Source of the DNA: Psychroflexus sp. MES1-P1E
GTDB lineage: Bacteria; Bacteroidota; Bacteroidia; Flavobacteriales; Flavobacteriaceae
Direction of reading: 5' to 3'
Length of the DNA stretch: 64,000 bases
Assembly (NCBI RefSeq): GCF_002836055.1
Contig: NZ_PJBS01000311.1
Location: 1 to 64,000 of the forward strand
Numbering within the stretch: position 1 is the first letter of the stretch; every line of letters begins with the position of its first letter. The notes under the pieces were generated by a model. It had not been told where the DNA came from. It searched no databases and was given only the letters and a program-made list of their open reading frames with translations. Positions 9,097 to 16,902 of this stretch are shown here, piece by piece. A program made the translations under genes and the position numbers.

Positions 9097-9147
9097 CGCT
9101 AGACTAGCAAAATAAAAGTTGAAATAAATATAAAAACGAATTGTCAT
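9085..9147 (-). CDS. Phe/Tyr-rich leader peptide of the aromatic operon
   Basis: A 20-codon ORF with ATG at 9147 and TGA at 9085-9087. It reads MTIRFYIYFNFYFASLAKRG, with Phe at 5, 9, 11, 13 and Tyr at 6, 8, 12: seven control codons in nine. It sits 68 bp upstream of pheA and is followed by alternative antiterminator and terminator hairpins, as in the enterobacterial pheL-pheA arrangement. No known protein function is expected, since the peptide would act by its translation rate. It may be homologous in role only to proteobacterial leaders. I could not pick a convincing TAnnTTTG promoter between it and the M24 peptidase stop. Confidence 0.75.
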   Translation of the reverse strand: MTIRFYIYFNFYFASLAKRG

Positions 9148-9221
9148 TTGTATTATAATATGAGACTAAATTAAAATTTATTTTGAATAAAATCCTATTA
9201 ACCTAAATAAAATTCAAAATA

Positions 9222-10571
9222 TTAGTTTTTTAGATACGTCTTTTGTCTAGGAATGGTTAAAAATTCTTTTTGTCTCCCATTCAGATAAATGACTTCTTGC
9301 CCATTAAAATGAGCGCCTTCTTCCAACATCACCCGAAAAGGCTTTTCCCATTCGTCTAAGTAAACTTCTGCGTTGAGCTCTATCGCATACACCGTATTTG
9401 GGTGGAGTTGGTAATCACCAGAACCCAGTACATTACCTTGATTGTCCCACATCCCGATAGTAGGCCCTGCTGCATGTCCATGATATCCCATGGGATGAGT
9501 ATAAATAGTGCCGTTTATACCTTCAGAACTCATGGTAGATCTCGCTGCTTTTAGGATTTCATTACCCGTTCTGCCAATTTTAAAATTGGACGTTAGTATA
9601 TCTTGCAACCGATTTCCAACCGCAAGAGCCTCTTTAAGGTATTGGGGAACTTCCTTTTCATCTGGCTTTAAAACGTATGCAAGTTCTTGCGTATCTGTGT
9701 TCAATCTTAAATAGGTGATGCCAAAATCCATATGTAAAATATCACCAGGCCTTATAATCTCTGGGTCTGGATTCGTATCAAACGTTCTCAAATGTTCCTT
9801 GCTTTCGTTACCGCTTCTTTGAATATCTACTGTAGGATGAAACCAAGTTTCTAGACCAAGCTCTTTAATTTTATCTCTGTACCACCAGACTACGTCTGAA
9901 GTACTGGTTACCCCTGGAGTAATCACCTGCTCCGATAAACCCTCTTGGATAATATGATGAGCTATGGTTTGGATGTGTTTATACGTTGCCATTTCTGAAG
10001 GTGTTCTTGTTTCCAACCAACCTACGGCAAGGGCTTCTGCAGAAGTTACCCTCTGTTGGTAGGATTTGGGTAAATATTCCATCAGCATTTTGTATTCGGT
10101 ATGGTTTAAGCCATCAGCATGTCCAAAATCTTCAGAAGTATTAATACCGATTTGCTTTGGATCGCGTTCTTTAATAAGCTCTATCAATCGCTTCCATTGG
10201 TTTGGTTCGACCTCAGGATCCCATGCTTTTTTAAAATATGAGCCCACATTATACCTAGCTACTGCCAAAGTTTCCACCTCATCTTCTCCTTTAGGCTTAT
10301 ACATCACTAGTATAGTCCTCCTTCGAGCCGCCAACCATGTGCTTGGCAGAAAAGTTTTAATAACTGGGTCTTCATTGTATTCTCTAGAAATCACCAACCA
10401 CATGTCTATCCCAGAACGGTCCATTAGTTTTGGCAAGATTGTTTCTATACGTTCTCCGAGCCATTGATCGACAACTTTAGATTGTTCCTTTTGAGATAAT
10501 ACAGCTATGCCTTGAGCATAGGTGGTACAGCAAATGCATGCTATAAAAAATAGGCTGAAAACTAATTTCAT
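9222..10571 (-). CDS. Secreted M24-family metallopeptidase (Xaa-Pro aminopeptidase-like)
   Basis: 449 aa with a typical signal peptide (MKLVFSLFFIACICCTTYAQ). It is therefore exported, probably to the periplasm or cell surface. An N-terminal creatinase-like domain precedes the pita-bread M24 domain. Candidate metal ligands are the aspartates in HMDFGITYLRLNTDTQ, the histidine in HPMGYHGHAAGP, and glutamates in AIELNAEV and near the C-terminus. It belongs to the aminopeptidase P / creatinase group; cleavage before proline is inferred. The gene is monocistronic, with a promoter box at 10590-10597 and the attenuator/terminator at 9032 downstream. Confidence 0.85.
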   Translation of the reverse strand: MKLVFSLFFIACICCTTYAQGIAVLSQKEQSKVVDQWLGERIETILPKLMDRSGIDMWLVISREYNEDPVIKTFLPSTWLAARRRTILVMYKPKGEDEVETLAVARYNVGSYFKKAWDPEVEPNQWKRLIELIKERDPKQIGINTSEDFGHADGLNHTEYKMLMEYLPKSYQQRVTSAEALAVGWLETRTPSEMATYKHIQTIAHHIIQEGLSEQVITPGVTSTSDVVWWYRDKIKELGLETWFHPTVDIQRSGNESKEHLRTFDTNPDPEIIRPGDILHMDFGITYLRLNTDTQELAYVLKPDEKEVPQYLKEALAVGNRLQDILTSNFKIGRTGNEILKAARSTMSSEGINGTIYTHPMGYHGHAAGPTIGMWDNQGNVLGSGDYQLHPNTVYAIELNAEVYLDEWEKPFRVMLEEGAHFNGQEVIYLNGRQKEFLTIPRQKTYLKN

Positions 10572-10589
10572 ATGTCTGTTTTTTTAATT

Positions 10590-10616
10590 CAAAATTAAAA
10601 ATAGACATAAATTCAA
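10590..10616 (-). promoter_or_regulatory. Promoter of the M24 peptidase gene
   Basis: On the minus strand, TAATTTTG (10597-10590) matches the Bacteroidota -7 box TAnnTTTG, with TTG at 10616-10614 as a possible -33 element (16-nt spacer). The predicted transcription start is about 14 nt upstream of the ATG at 10571. Confidence 0.5.
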
Positions 10617-10651
10617 TAAAAAGACCTCATCAATTAAATTTGATGAGGTCT
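10609..10651 (-). terminator. Intrinsic terminator of clpX
   Basis: Arms 10622-10633 (AGACCTCATCAA) and 10640-10651 pair perfectly over 12 bp with a 6-nt loop. On the minus strand the hairpin runs into TTTTTATTG. It lies about 30 nt beyond the clpX stop codon. Confidence 0.85.
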
Positions 10652-10681
10652 GTAACTATTTCTTATAAAAGTTAGGTGAGA

Positions 10682-11914
10682 TTAACTCACTGCTTTCAGC
10701 TTTCTCAAACTAGTTCTTTCAAGAGATTTTTCAGCATAGGACTTTGTTACCTTAAATTCAGTTTCATCACTTTCTGGCAGATAGAACATCGCATCGGTAA
10801 GGATAGCTTCACAAAGTGAACGTAAACCTCTTGCTCCAAGCTTGTATTCTAGTGCCTTTTGAACGATAAAATCTAAAGCCCCGTCGGTAATTTGAAAATC
10901 AATATTATCCATTTCAAACAACTTTTGGTATTGTTTTATAATGGCATTTTTAGGTTCTGTCAAAATACGTCTTAGCGTCTCCTTATCTAAAGGATCCATA
11001 TAGGTAAGGACAGGAAGACGACCAATAATCTCTGGGATGAGACCATAATCTTTCAAATCTTTAGGGATAATATATTGAAGAATATTTTCTTTATCTACAC
11101 TTTCACCTAATTTTGAAGCTCCATAGCCAACGGCTTGCATGTTTAAACGCTTTGAGATATTTTTCTCAATACCATCAAACGCACCTCCAGCAATAAACAA
11201 TATGTTTTCTGTGTTGACTTCTATAAATTTTTGATCTGGATGCTTACGGCCTCCCTTTGGTGGTACGTTAACGGTAGTGCCTTCTAAAAGTTTTAGCAAA
11301 GCTTGTTGAACACCTTCACCACTTACATCTCTTGTAATGGAAGGATTATCACTTTTACGTGCGATTTTATCAATTTCATCAATAAACACAATCCCATGCT
11401 CAGCTTTTTCAGTATTGTAATCTGCTGCTGCAAGAAGCTTAGTTAAGATGGTTTCCACATCTTCACCAACATATCCAGCTTCGGTTAATACAGTAGCATC
11501 TACAATAGCTAGAGGAACATTAAGCATTTTAGCTATGGTTTTGGCAACAAGTGTTTTACCTGTCCCCGTTTGCCCTGCCATAATGATATTACTCTTTTGG
11601 ATTTCAATGTCATCCTTAGATTTTGGCTGTAGTAATCTTTTGTAGTGATTATAAACGGCCACAGACATCACTTTTTTAGTTTGGTCTTGACCAATGACAT
11701 ATTGATCTAAGAAATCTTTGATAGCCTTTGGCTTTCTTAACTTCAATTCTGAAGAAAGCTCTTCTGTACTATCCTGTTTGGATTCCTCAATAACGATTCC
11801 GTGAGCTTGCTCGATACATCGGTCACAAATATGGGCGTCCAATCCTGCAATAAGTAGGTTGGTTTCAACTTTTTTGCGTCCACAAAATGAACATTCTAAC
11901 TCTTCTTTAGCCAT
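10682..11914 (-). CDS. clpX: ATP-dependent Clp protease ATP-binding subunit ClpX
   Basis: AAA+ unfoldase that recognises substrates and feeds them to ClpP. The 410-aa protein has an N-terminal zinc-binding domain with C8, C11, C30 and C33. Walker A is GQTGTGKT near 113-120 and Walker B is in FIDEIDKI. Sensor/arginine-finger regions and a C-terminal small domain with GARGLRS follow. Length and motif order are normal. It follows clpP by 3 nt as a clpP-clpX operon, and a terminator closes it at 10651-10609. Confidence 0.98.
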   Translation of the reverse strand: MAKEELECSFCGRKKVETNLLIAGLDAHICDRCIEQAHGIVIEESKQDSTEELSSELKLRKPKAIKDFLDQYVIGQDQTKKVMSVAVYNHYKRLLQPKSKDDIEIQKSNIIMAGQTGTGKTLVAKTIAKMLNVPLAIVDATVLTEAGYVGEDVETILTKLLAAADYNTEKAEHGIVFIDEIDKIARKSDNPSITRDVSGEGVQQALLKLLEGTTVNVPPKGGRKHPDQKFIEVNTENILFIAGGAFDGIEKNISKRLNMQAVGYGASKLGESVDKENILQYIIPKDLKDYGLIPEIIGRLPVLTYMDPLDKETLRRILTEPKNAIIKQYQKLFEMDNIDFQITDGALDFIVQKALEYKLGARGLRSLCEAILTDAMFYLPESDETEFKVTKSYAEKSLERTSLRKLKAVS

Positions 11915-11917
11915 AAC

Positions 11918-12592
11918 TTAGTCTCTAGTCAATATTTCATCAATCATTCCATACTCTTTCGCAGCATCTGATTTCATCCAGAAATCTCTATCTCCATCTT
12001 GGTAGACCTCATCGTAAGATTTTCCAGAATGTTTTGAAATGATCGTATATAATTCTTCTTTCAGCATTATGATTTGATTCGCTGTGATTTCAATATCATC
12101 TGCTTGTCCTTGTGCTCCACCCATAGGCTGATGGATCATCACTCTTGAATGAGGAAGACCACTTCGTTTTCCAGCAGTTCCTGCACAAAGCAGAACGGCT
12201 CCCATAGAAGCTGCTATTCCTGTATTAATAGTAGCCACATCTGGCTTTATGAACTGCATAGTATCATAAATTCCCAAACCAGCATAAACACTACCTCCGG
12301 GAGAGTTTATGTAAATCTGAATATCTTTTGAAGAATCTGTGCTTTCTAAAAACAAAAGTTGGGCTTGAATAATATTAGCAACTTGATCGTTGATAGGTAA
12401 TCCTAGAAAAATAATTCTGTCCATCATCAATCTAGAAAAAACGTCCATAGCTACAGCATTCATCTGGCGCTCCTCAATAATATTGGGAGTCATCGCAGAA
12501 GGAGTCATGCTTGTAATAATTTTATCGTAATAATTGGCATTGACACCATGATCTTTGGTGGCAAATTTTTTGAATTCTTTATCCATTTTCAT
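11918..12592 (-). CDS. clpP: ATP-dependent Clp protease proteolytic subunit
   Basis: Serine protease subunit forming the double-heptamer chamber served by ClpX. It is 224 aa. The catalytic serine is in GIAASMGAVL (about 128) and the histidine in RVMIHQPMGG (about 153); the acidic residue follows in the C-terminal handle region. About 30 N-terminal residues look like a propeptide or extension ahead of the conserved core (NIIEERQM). The gene lies immediately upstream of clpX and downstream of tig, the usual protein-quality-control order. The ATG at 12592 has a TAnnTTTG box at 12622-12615 ahead of it. Confidence 0.97.
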   Translation of the reverse strand: MKMDKEFKKFATKDHGVNANYYDKIITSMTPSAMTPNIIEERQMNAVAMDVFSRLMMDRIIFLGLPINDQVANIIQAQLLFLESTDSSKDIQIYINSPGGSVYAGLGIYDTMQFIKPDVATINTGIAASMGAVLLCAGTAGKRSGLPHSRVMIHQPMGGAQGQADDIEITANQIIMLKEELYTIISKHSGKSYDEVYQDGDRDFWMKSDAAKEYGMIDEILTRD

Positions 12593-12608
12593 AGTATCCT
12601 CTGTATTT

Positions 12609-12678
12609 TAAAAACAAATATAGCTCGAAGCTAAGATCTTGTGTGCTTCTTTTACTAAATGTTAACTTCGAACTATAT
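12609..12678 (-). terminator. Terminator between tig and clpP
   Basis: Arms 12662-12678 and 12618-12634 pair over 17 bp (core TTCGAA/TTCGAG) with two wobble positions on the minus strand. The hairpin is followed by TTTGTTTTT. It should end or reduce tig read-through into clpP. Confidence 0.7.
12615..12622 (-). promoter_or_regulatory. Candidate clpPX promoter -7 box inside the tig terminator
   Basis: TATATTTG on the minus strand (12622-12615) fits TAnnTTTG. It overlaps the foot and U run of the tig-clpP hairpin. The predicted start is about 18 nt before the clpP ATG. No convincing -33 TTG is visible. Confidence 0.4.
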
Positions 12679-12701
12679 CCTTTTGTAAGTATAAAATTGA
12701 T

Positions 12702-14024
12702 TTATTTATAAATCGTATCTACAAATTCTTTGTATGTAAGGTCCTTTTCTTCAATCTTCATTTTCTGCTTGTAAAGTCCAAGTAATTTTTGAACCATTAC
12801 TTCCTCTGAAAACTGTTTTACCTGCTCTTGGTTCGACATCAAATTTTGAATGATTCCGTCCATTTGATCTTCTGGAAAGTCCATTTGACCAAATTGCATC
12901 ATCTGCATTTTAATCTTTTCTTTGGCGACTTTCTTAACGTCCTCCATCTCGACTCTGACATCGTTGTCTTTCGCTATTTTGGCTTCGATAAGCTGGTACT
13001 TAATACCCTTCTCACTCTTTTCGTATTCATCTTTAGCCTCTTCAACTGTCAATTTCTTTTCACCTTGTGTTTGCATCCACTTTTGAAGAAACTCTGAAGG
13101 TAAACTCATATTTGACTTTTCAATCAGGTGCTCTGTGACATCATTAAAAAATTGCTGATCGCCTTGTTGTTGAAAAGTTTGCTTGGATTGTTCTGCTATT
13201 TTTTCTTTAGCTTCCTTTTCTGAGGAGACTTCTCCTTCACCAAAAGCTTTATCAAACAAGTCTTGATTAAGTTCTGCTAGAATTTGTTCATTAATTTCTT
13301 TGATCGTGAACGTCAAATCAACTTTTAGACCCTCAGCTTTATCTTTTTCAATACCAAGTTGAGTCGCTAAAGTATCCTCATCTTTAAAAAGTTTGCTAGA
13401 TTTTAAAACGACTTGATCTCCGGTCTTTGCTCCTAAAAGTACTTTTTGGTTGATCTCTCCATCGAGATCTTCAACGTTGAAGGTGGCCTCATTTTCGATA
13501 CCTTCTTCTTCATTGTGAAACGTTCCAACCACTATAAATTTTTCCTTCACTTCGTTCTGGGGCTCGAGTTTCCCGTATTGACGCTGAATGGTTTTGAGTT
13601 GATTATCAATCATCTCCTCATCTGCAGAAATGTTGTAATACTTAACTGGACCTTCATCTTCCAAAGTGATATCAAATTTTGGGGCTAATCCTAGTTCAAA
13701 TTCAAAGTTATAATCGTCGGACTCCCAGTTTAGTTCATCTTGTGGTTTAGGAAGTGGATTTCCCAAAATTTCGAGCTTCTCTTTTGTGATATATGAGTTT
13801 AATGATTCTTGTAACAATTTATTGACTTCATCTACTAAAACAGATTTTCCATACTGTTTTTTTATCATACCCGTTGGGACCATTCCTTTTCTGAAACCAG
13901 GAATACTTGCTGTCTTACGATGGTCTTTAAGTACTTTTTCTACCTTTGGACTGTAATCGTTTTTTTCAATAATGATTTTGATGACAGAATTTAGTTGGTC
14001 TTTATCTTCTCTTGTTATCTTCAT
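12702..14024 (-). CDS. tig: Trigger factor
   Basis: Ribosome-associated chaperone and peptidyl-prolyl isomerase-type protein, 440 aa from the chosen start. The N-terminal ribosome-binding domain has the signature region PGFRKGMVP near residue 41-49. The middle FKBP-like part is divergent, as usual in Bacteroidota, and the C-terminal helical chaperone domain is rich in Gln and Lys. The open frame extends upstream to 14078, but the -7/-33 promoter at 14048-14078 lies inside that extension. The ATG at 14024, encoding MKITREDKDQ, is therefore the likely start. It sits upstream of clpP-clpX, a common neighbourhood. Confidence 0.93.
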   Translation of the reverse strand: MKITREDKDQLNSVIKIIIEKNDYSPKVEKVLKDHRKTASIPGFRKGMVPTGMIKKQYGKSVLVDEVNKLLQESLNSYITKEKLEILGNPLPKPQDELNWESDDYNFEFELGLAPKFDITLEDEGPVKYYNISADEEMIDNQLKTIQRQYGKLEPQNEVKEKFIVVGTFHNEEEGIENEATFNVEDLDGEINQKVLLGAKTGDQVVLKSSKLFKDEDTLATQLGIEKDKAEGLKVDLTFTIKEINEQILAELNQDLFDKAFGEGEVSSEKEAKEKIAEQSKQTFQQQGDQQFFNDVTEHLIEKSNMSLPSEFLQKWMQTQGEKKLTVEEAKDEYEKSEKGIKYQLIEAKIAKDNDVRVEMEDVKKVAKEKIKMQMMQFGQMDFPEDQMDGIIQNLMSNQEQVKQFSEEVMVQKLLGLYKQKMKIEEKDLTYKEFVDTIYK

Positions 14025-14047
14025 TTTAAAGAATTTTTTTGGAAGTG

Positions 14048-14078
14048 CAAAATTACAATTTATTTCACTGCTTACCAA
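14048..14078 (-). promoter_or_regulatory. tig promoter
   Basis: Minus-strand TTG at 14078-14076 (-33) and TAATTTTG at 14055-14048 (-7) are separated by exactly 20 nt, which matches the Bacteroidota promoter consensus. The predicted start is about 20 nt upstream of the ATG at 14024. Confidence 0.65.
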
Positions 14079-14113
14079 GTTTTTATGCTGAAGGCTAGAG
14101 TGTAAGGGTTTTA

Positions 14114-14297
14114 TACCGAATTAAATTTATAATGCCGTATAAATAAATTGAATTATAAGACGACGTGGCTCAGCACAGGTTTTTTGATTGATTGAAGTTG
14201 AAAATAATTAGCATAGCCTTAGTTGCGGTAATTATTTTTGATAAAAAATAGACGAAAAAAAAACGATTCATTATGACATTGCAGGTTTGATTTGGTA
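14114..14297 (-). repeat. MITE-like intergenic element, copy B (inverted)
   Basis: About 184 bp, in the opposite orientation to copies A, C and D. The left end, TACCGAATTAAATTTATAATG, equals the reverse complement of the right end of copy A. It then shares the TATAAATAAATTGAATTATA segment, the GTGGCTCAGCACAGG block (found in related form in D but absent from A and C) and the AGCATAGCCTTAGTTGCGG core. It ends at GGTA, 14294-14297. It occupies the gap between the tig promoter and the CPBP gene; nothing else is seen there. Confidence 0.85.
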
Positions 14298-14316
14298 TTA
14301 CACCAAGCCTTAAATC

Positions 14317-14892
14317 TTATTCAATTTCAGAAGACATCGATCTCGCTTCTTTTCTGAGTTTAATAAACATGATGACATCAAAAATAAAATGCGCAGCCAT
14401 TGCCGAGAAAATATCAAAGTAACGTGTGAGATAGCCAAAGCCAGCAGAAATTAAAATCAGAAATACTCCATAGATAGATTTTTTCCAATCCTTTGTAGAT
14501 ATATAGCCATGTAAAACAACAAAAAGTATAGCAGCCCACCATAAACCCATTAGAGGCTGAAGCGCTCCGCGAAATAGAATTTCTTCTCCTATACCTGCAC
14601 ATAGAGAATAGAATACTATATCAATCCACTGCAGGTCTAAGCCTTTAAAAAGCCTAGCATAAAAAGTACTTGTTTCTTTTAACACCGGAAGTTTTAAAAG
14701 CAAAGCTCCTATAAGGGCTGCCAATGCTCCAAAGCCAAGACCAATTGGAATAGAGGTGACGAGATGATCATAGTTGAACATCTCAAAATAATTAACTTTA
14801 TCTGAAAATGATAAAATAAAATAAGCTATTCCGCTGAAGCCAAAAAGAGTAAATATGGACATGATAAGCATGGCCTTTTTGGTTACTACCAT
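14317..14892 (-). CDS. CPBP-family intramembrane metalloprotease
   Basis: 191 aa with about five hydrophobic segments. The CPBP/Abi (CAAX-protease-like) motif EEILFRG is present near residue 103-109, followed by a histidine motif in LHGYI and a later HFIFD. Family members are membrane proteases of often unknown substrate; here the function is not known. The gene follows the small membrane protein at 14908-15252 by 15 nt and is probably co-transcribed with it. Confidence 0.8.
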   Translation of the reverse strand: MVVTKKAMLIMSIFTLFGFSGIAYFILSFSDKVNYFEMFNYDHLVTSIPIGLGFGALAALIGALLLKLPVLKETSTFYARLFKGLDLQWIDIVFYSLCAGIGEEILFRGALQPLMGLWWAAILFVVLHGYISTKDWKKSIYGVFLILISAGFGYLTRYFDIFSAMAAHFIFDVIMFIKLRKEARSMSSEIE

Positions 14893-14907
14893 TTATTGAA
14901 ATTTAAA

Positions 14908-15252
14908 TTATCTTTTACGCTGTGCAAGGGCGAACACTATAGATTGTAAGAAAGAGAGCAAAATACTAAATAACACTGCCCACCAAAATCCATCAACACG
15001 GAAGGCCTCTATAAGCCAGTCTGCCATGAGAATGATAAATGCATTAATTGCCAGCAAGAACAAACCAAAGGTGACGACGGTGACTGGAAGGGTCAGAATC
15101 AATAAAATTGGCTTTATAAAGATGTTAAGTAGGGCAAGAATTGCAGCAACAACAATAGCCGTAAAAAAGTCGGCGACATACACCCCACCCAGAATATTGG
15201 ATAGTATAAGGACAATAAGTCCTGTGAGAACAATTTGAAGTAAGGTTTTCAT
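14908..15252 (-). CDS. Phage-holin-like family (Mycobact_4TM/DUF360-type) membrane protein
   Basis: 114 aa, almost wholly hydrophobic with four predicted membrane segments. The layout resembles the widespread 'phage holin family protein' / YvlD-type chromosomal family (...FIKPILLILTLPVTVVTFGLF...). Despite the name it is not a prophage gene, because there are no phage neighbours. The role is unknown. It probably forms a two-gene unit with the CPBP protease. Confidence 0.75.
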   Translation of the reverse strand: MKTLLQIVLTGLIVLILSNILGGVYVADFFTAIVVAAILALLNIFIKPILLILTLPVTVVTFGLFLLAINAFIILMADWLIEAFRVDGFWWAVLFSILLSFLQSIVFALAQRKR

Positions 15253-15280
15253 AGGTCTGTTTTAAATTTTGAAATCTAAT

Positions 15281-15318
15281 ATAAAAAAAACTGCCTCAAC
15301 AATTAAGTTGAAGCAGTT
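15281..15318 (-). terminator. Terminator of the FadL-type porin / SGNH hydrolase unit
   Basis: Arms 15307-15318 and 15289-15300 pair over 12 bp with one G-U pair and a 6-nt loop. On the minus strand the hairpin is followed by a run of eight T. It lies about 20 nt after the SGNH hydrolase stop codon. Confidence 0.85.
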
Positions 15319-15339
15319 ATAATTATAATTTAGAAACAG

Positions 15340-16893
15340 TTAATTCACATTGTCACTCAAAGATATTGTTCCAAACTCTCCAACATTTACTTCTGGTAAG
15401 TTAGACCCATACGTTTGATTAATAGCTTCTAGAGTTTCATTAGCTATAAGAGCATAACCCCGGGGAGTTAAATGCACACCATCCAAAGAAAATCCACCAC
15501 CAGTGACAAAGTCTGAAGTGATAACTCCACCAGGAAAGCTTATGCCTTGTCCTACTCTATTTAATAAAGCGTCAGCGTCTACAAAAGCCAATCCATTAGC
15601 TTCTGCTAAAGACTGTATTGTAGAATTGTAAGAAAGTCTAGCATTTGAGATATCAGAAAGTTCACTAGAGTCTAGAGCATCTTTATCGTCAATACCATTC
15701 ACCGCCCCCAAAACCAATTGCGCCTGTTCTTGAGTAGGCGTACCTCCTTGTTGAAGGATTCCTAAAACTTGCAAAACTGCTGGTGAAAGAGCTACAGAAC
15801 CATAACCTTGTGCCAAAGCACCTCGATCGATGGTTAAAAGTAAAAGTTCACCCTCTTGCATTTGTCTAAATCCTAATGGATTAGTTTGAGTTGCAGGAAC
15901 ATCAATTACAAAACGATTTGGGCCTTCATTAAATGCAATAGCATATTGAGCCGCTAGAGCTTGTGCTTGTGCTGGCGGTACTCCTTCCTGAATCAAGCCT
16001 TGAGTAAAAATTCCAGCAACTGCTTGGAAAAAGCCAGTCAAACTACCCGCTGAAGCTGCATCCAAAACCAAAGCGTTGTTTGGAACCGTTGTGAAAAACG
16101 GGATGTCGGTAACATTTGGAATATTATAAACCACTCCTCCAGACGCATTTGCACTTAAGGCATCGACAAGATTTGAATAAATTTGAGCAAATACGTTAGG
16201 GTCTGTAATATCTGTACTTCCATAAGTTGAAGGGTCTAAATTTCCAGCTTGGTCTTCACCTGTACCTCCACTTGTAGCATAGCTTAGAATATCATTATTT
16301 CCAATCCAAAGCGAAAAGAAACTAGGGTTTTGAGCTACAGCATCTGCAAGAATCGTCGTAGTTTCTGATGTAGAAAATCTTACAAAATAAGGATTGGCTT
16401 GTCCTAATTCTACACCTGCGACATTACCATAACCTGGCGCCGCTAGATGAAAACTTTTTGCACCAGGGACTCCCATATTATTAAAGGGCCCCGATAATTT
16501 GTTGGTGATTTCAGTTTGAGGAGCTCCAGCAATTGTTGCTGGTGCTGGACTACCTGAAGCAGTAGATAATACCAATCGATTATTAGTAATTTGCATTCCA
16601 TTCAAAAGTAAGCCTCCTAAATTATCCTCCATTAAAGGCTGTATAAACTCACCTCCACCTACGAGCTTAAATTGGCTAGCAAGGATATTCGGGTAGGAGT
16701 TTTGTTGTCCCTGTATGTAAAGTGCATTGTCTGCAAATCCTGCAGTTAACGAATTCCCTAGAGAAACATAGTTGGAGAAATCAGCTTCACCAGCGGTGTA
16801 GACTTCGTTTTCTTCGATGGCGTCGTCAAATTCTGGCTCACAAGACAGAAATCCTATGGCAAGAAAAGGTAAATATTTTATATAGTTTTTCAT
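15340..16893 (-). CDS. SGNH/GDSL-family lipoprotein hydrolase
   Basis: 517 aa. The lipoprotein signal (MKNYIKYLPFLAIGFLSC, Cys at 18) places it on the outer membrane or cell surface. Block I reads LGNSLTAGF, with Asn for the Asp of GDSL. The block III Asn appears in WIGNNDILS, and block V in DGVHLTPRGY supplies the Asp and His. It probably acts as an esterase or lipase. It lies 9 nt downstream of a FadL-type channel, suggesting that the enzyme releases a fatty acid or other hydrophobic product that the channel imports. The substrate is unknown. Confidence 0.85.
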   Translation of the reverse strand: MKNYIKYLPFLAIGFLSCEPEFDDAIEENEVYTAGEADFSNYVSLGNSLTAGFADNALYIQGQQNSYPNILASQFKLVGGGEFIQPLMEDNLGGLLLNGMQITNNRLVLSTASGSPAPATIAGAPQTEITNKLSGPFNNMGVPGAKSFHLAAPGYGNVAGVELGQANPYFVRFSTSETTTILADAVAQNPSFFSLWIGNNDILSYATSGGTGEDQAGNLDPSTYGSTDITDPNVFAQIYSNLVDALSANASGGVVYNIPNVTDIPFFTTVPNNALVLDAASAGSLTGFFQAVAGIFTQGLIQEGVPPAQAQALAAQYAIAFNEGPNRFVIDVPATQTNPLGFRQMQEGELLLLTIDRGALAQGYGSVALSPAVLQVLGILQQGGTPTQEQAQLVLGAVNGIDDKDALDSSELSDISNARLSYNSTIQSLAEANGLAFVDADALLNRVGQGISFPGGVITSDFVTGGGFSLDGVHLTPRGYALIANETLEAINQTYGSNLPEVNVGEFGTISLSDNVN

Positions 16894-16902
16894 AGTTTTT
16901 AG

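Noticed and set aside
14024-14078. Longer trigger factor start at 14078
   Set aside because: The tig promoter boxes (14048-14078) lie inside the extension, and the standard N-terminus begins at 14024.
14908-15252. Possible prophage remnant, because of the holin-like family name
   Set aside because: The family is common on chromosomes, and there are no integrase, lysin or structural phage genes nearby.
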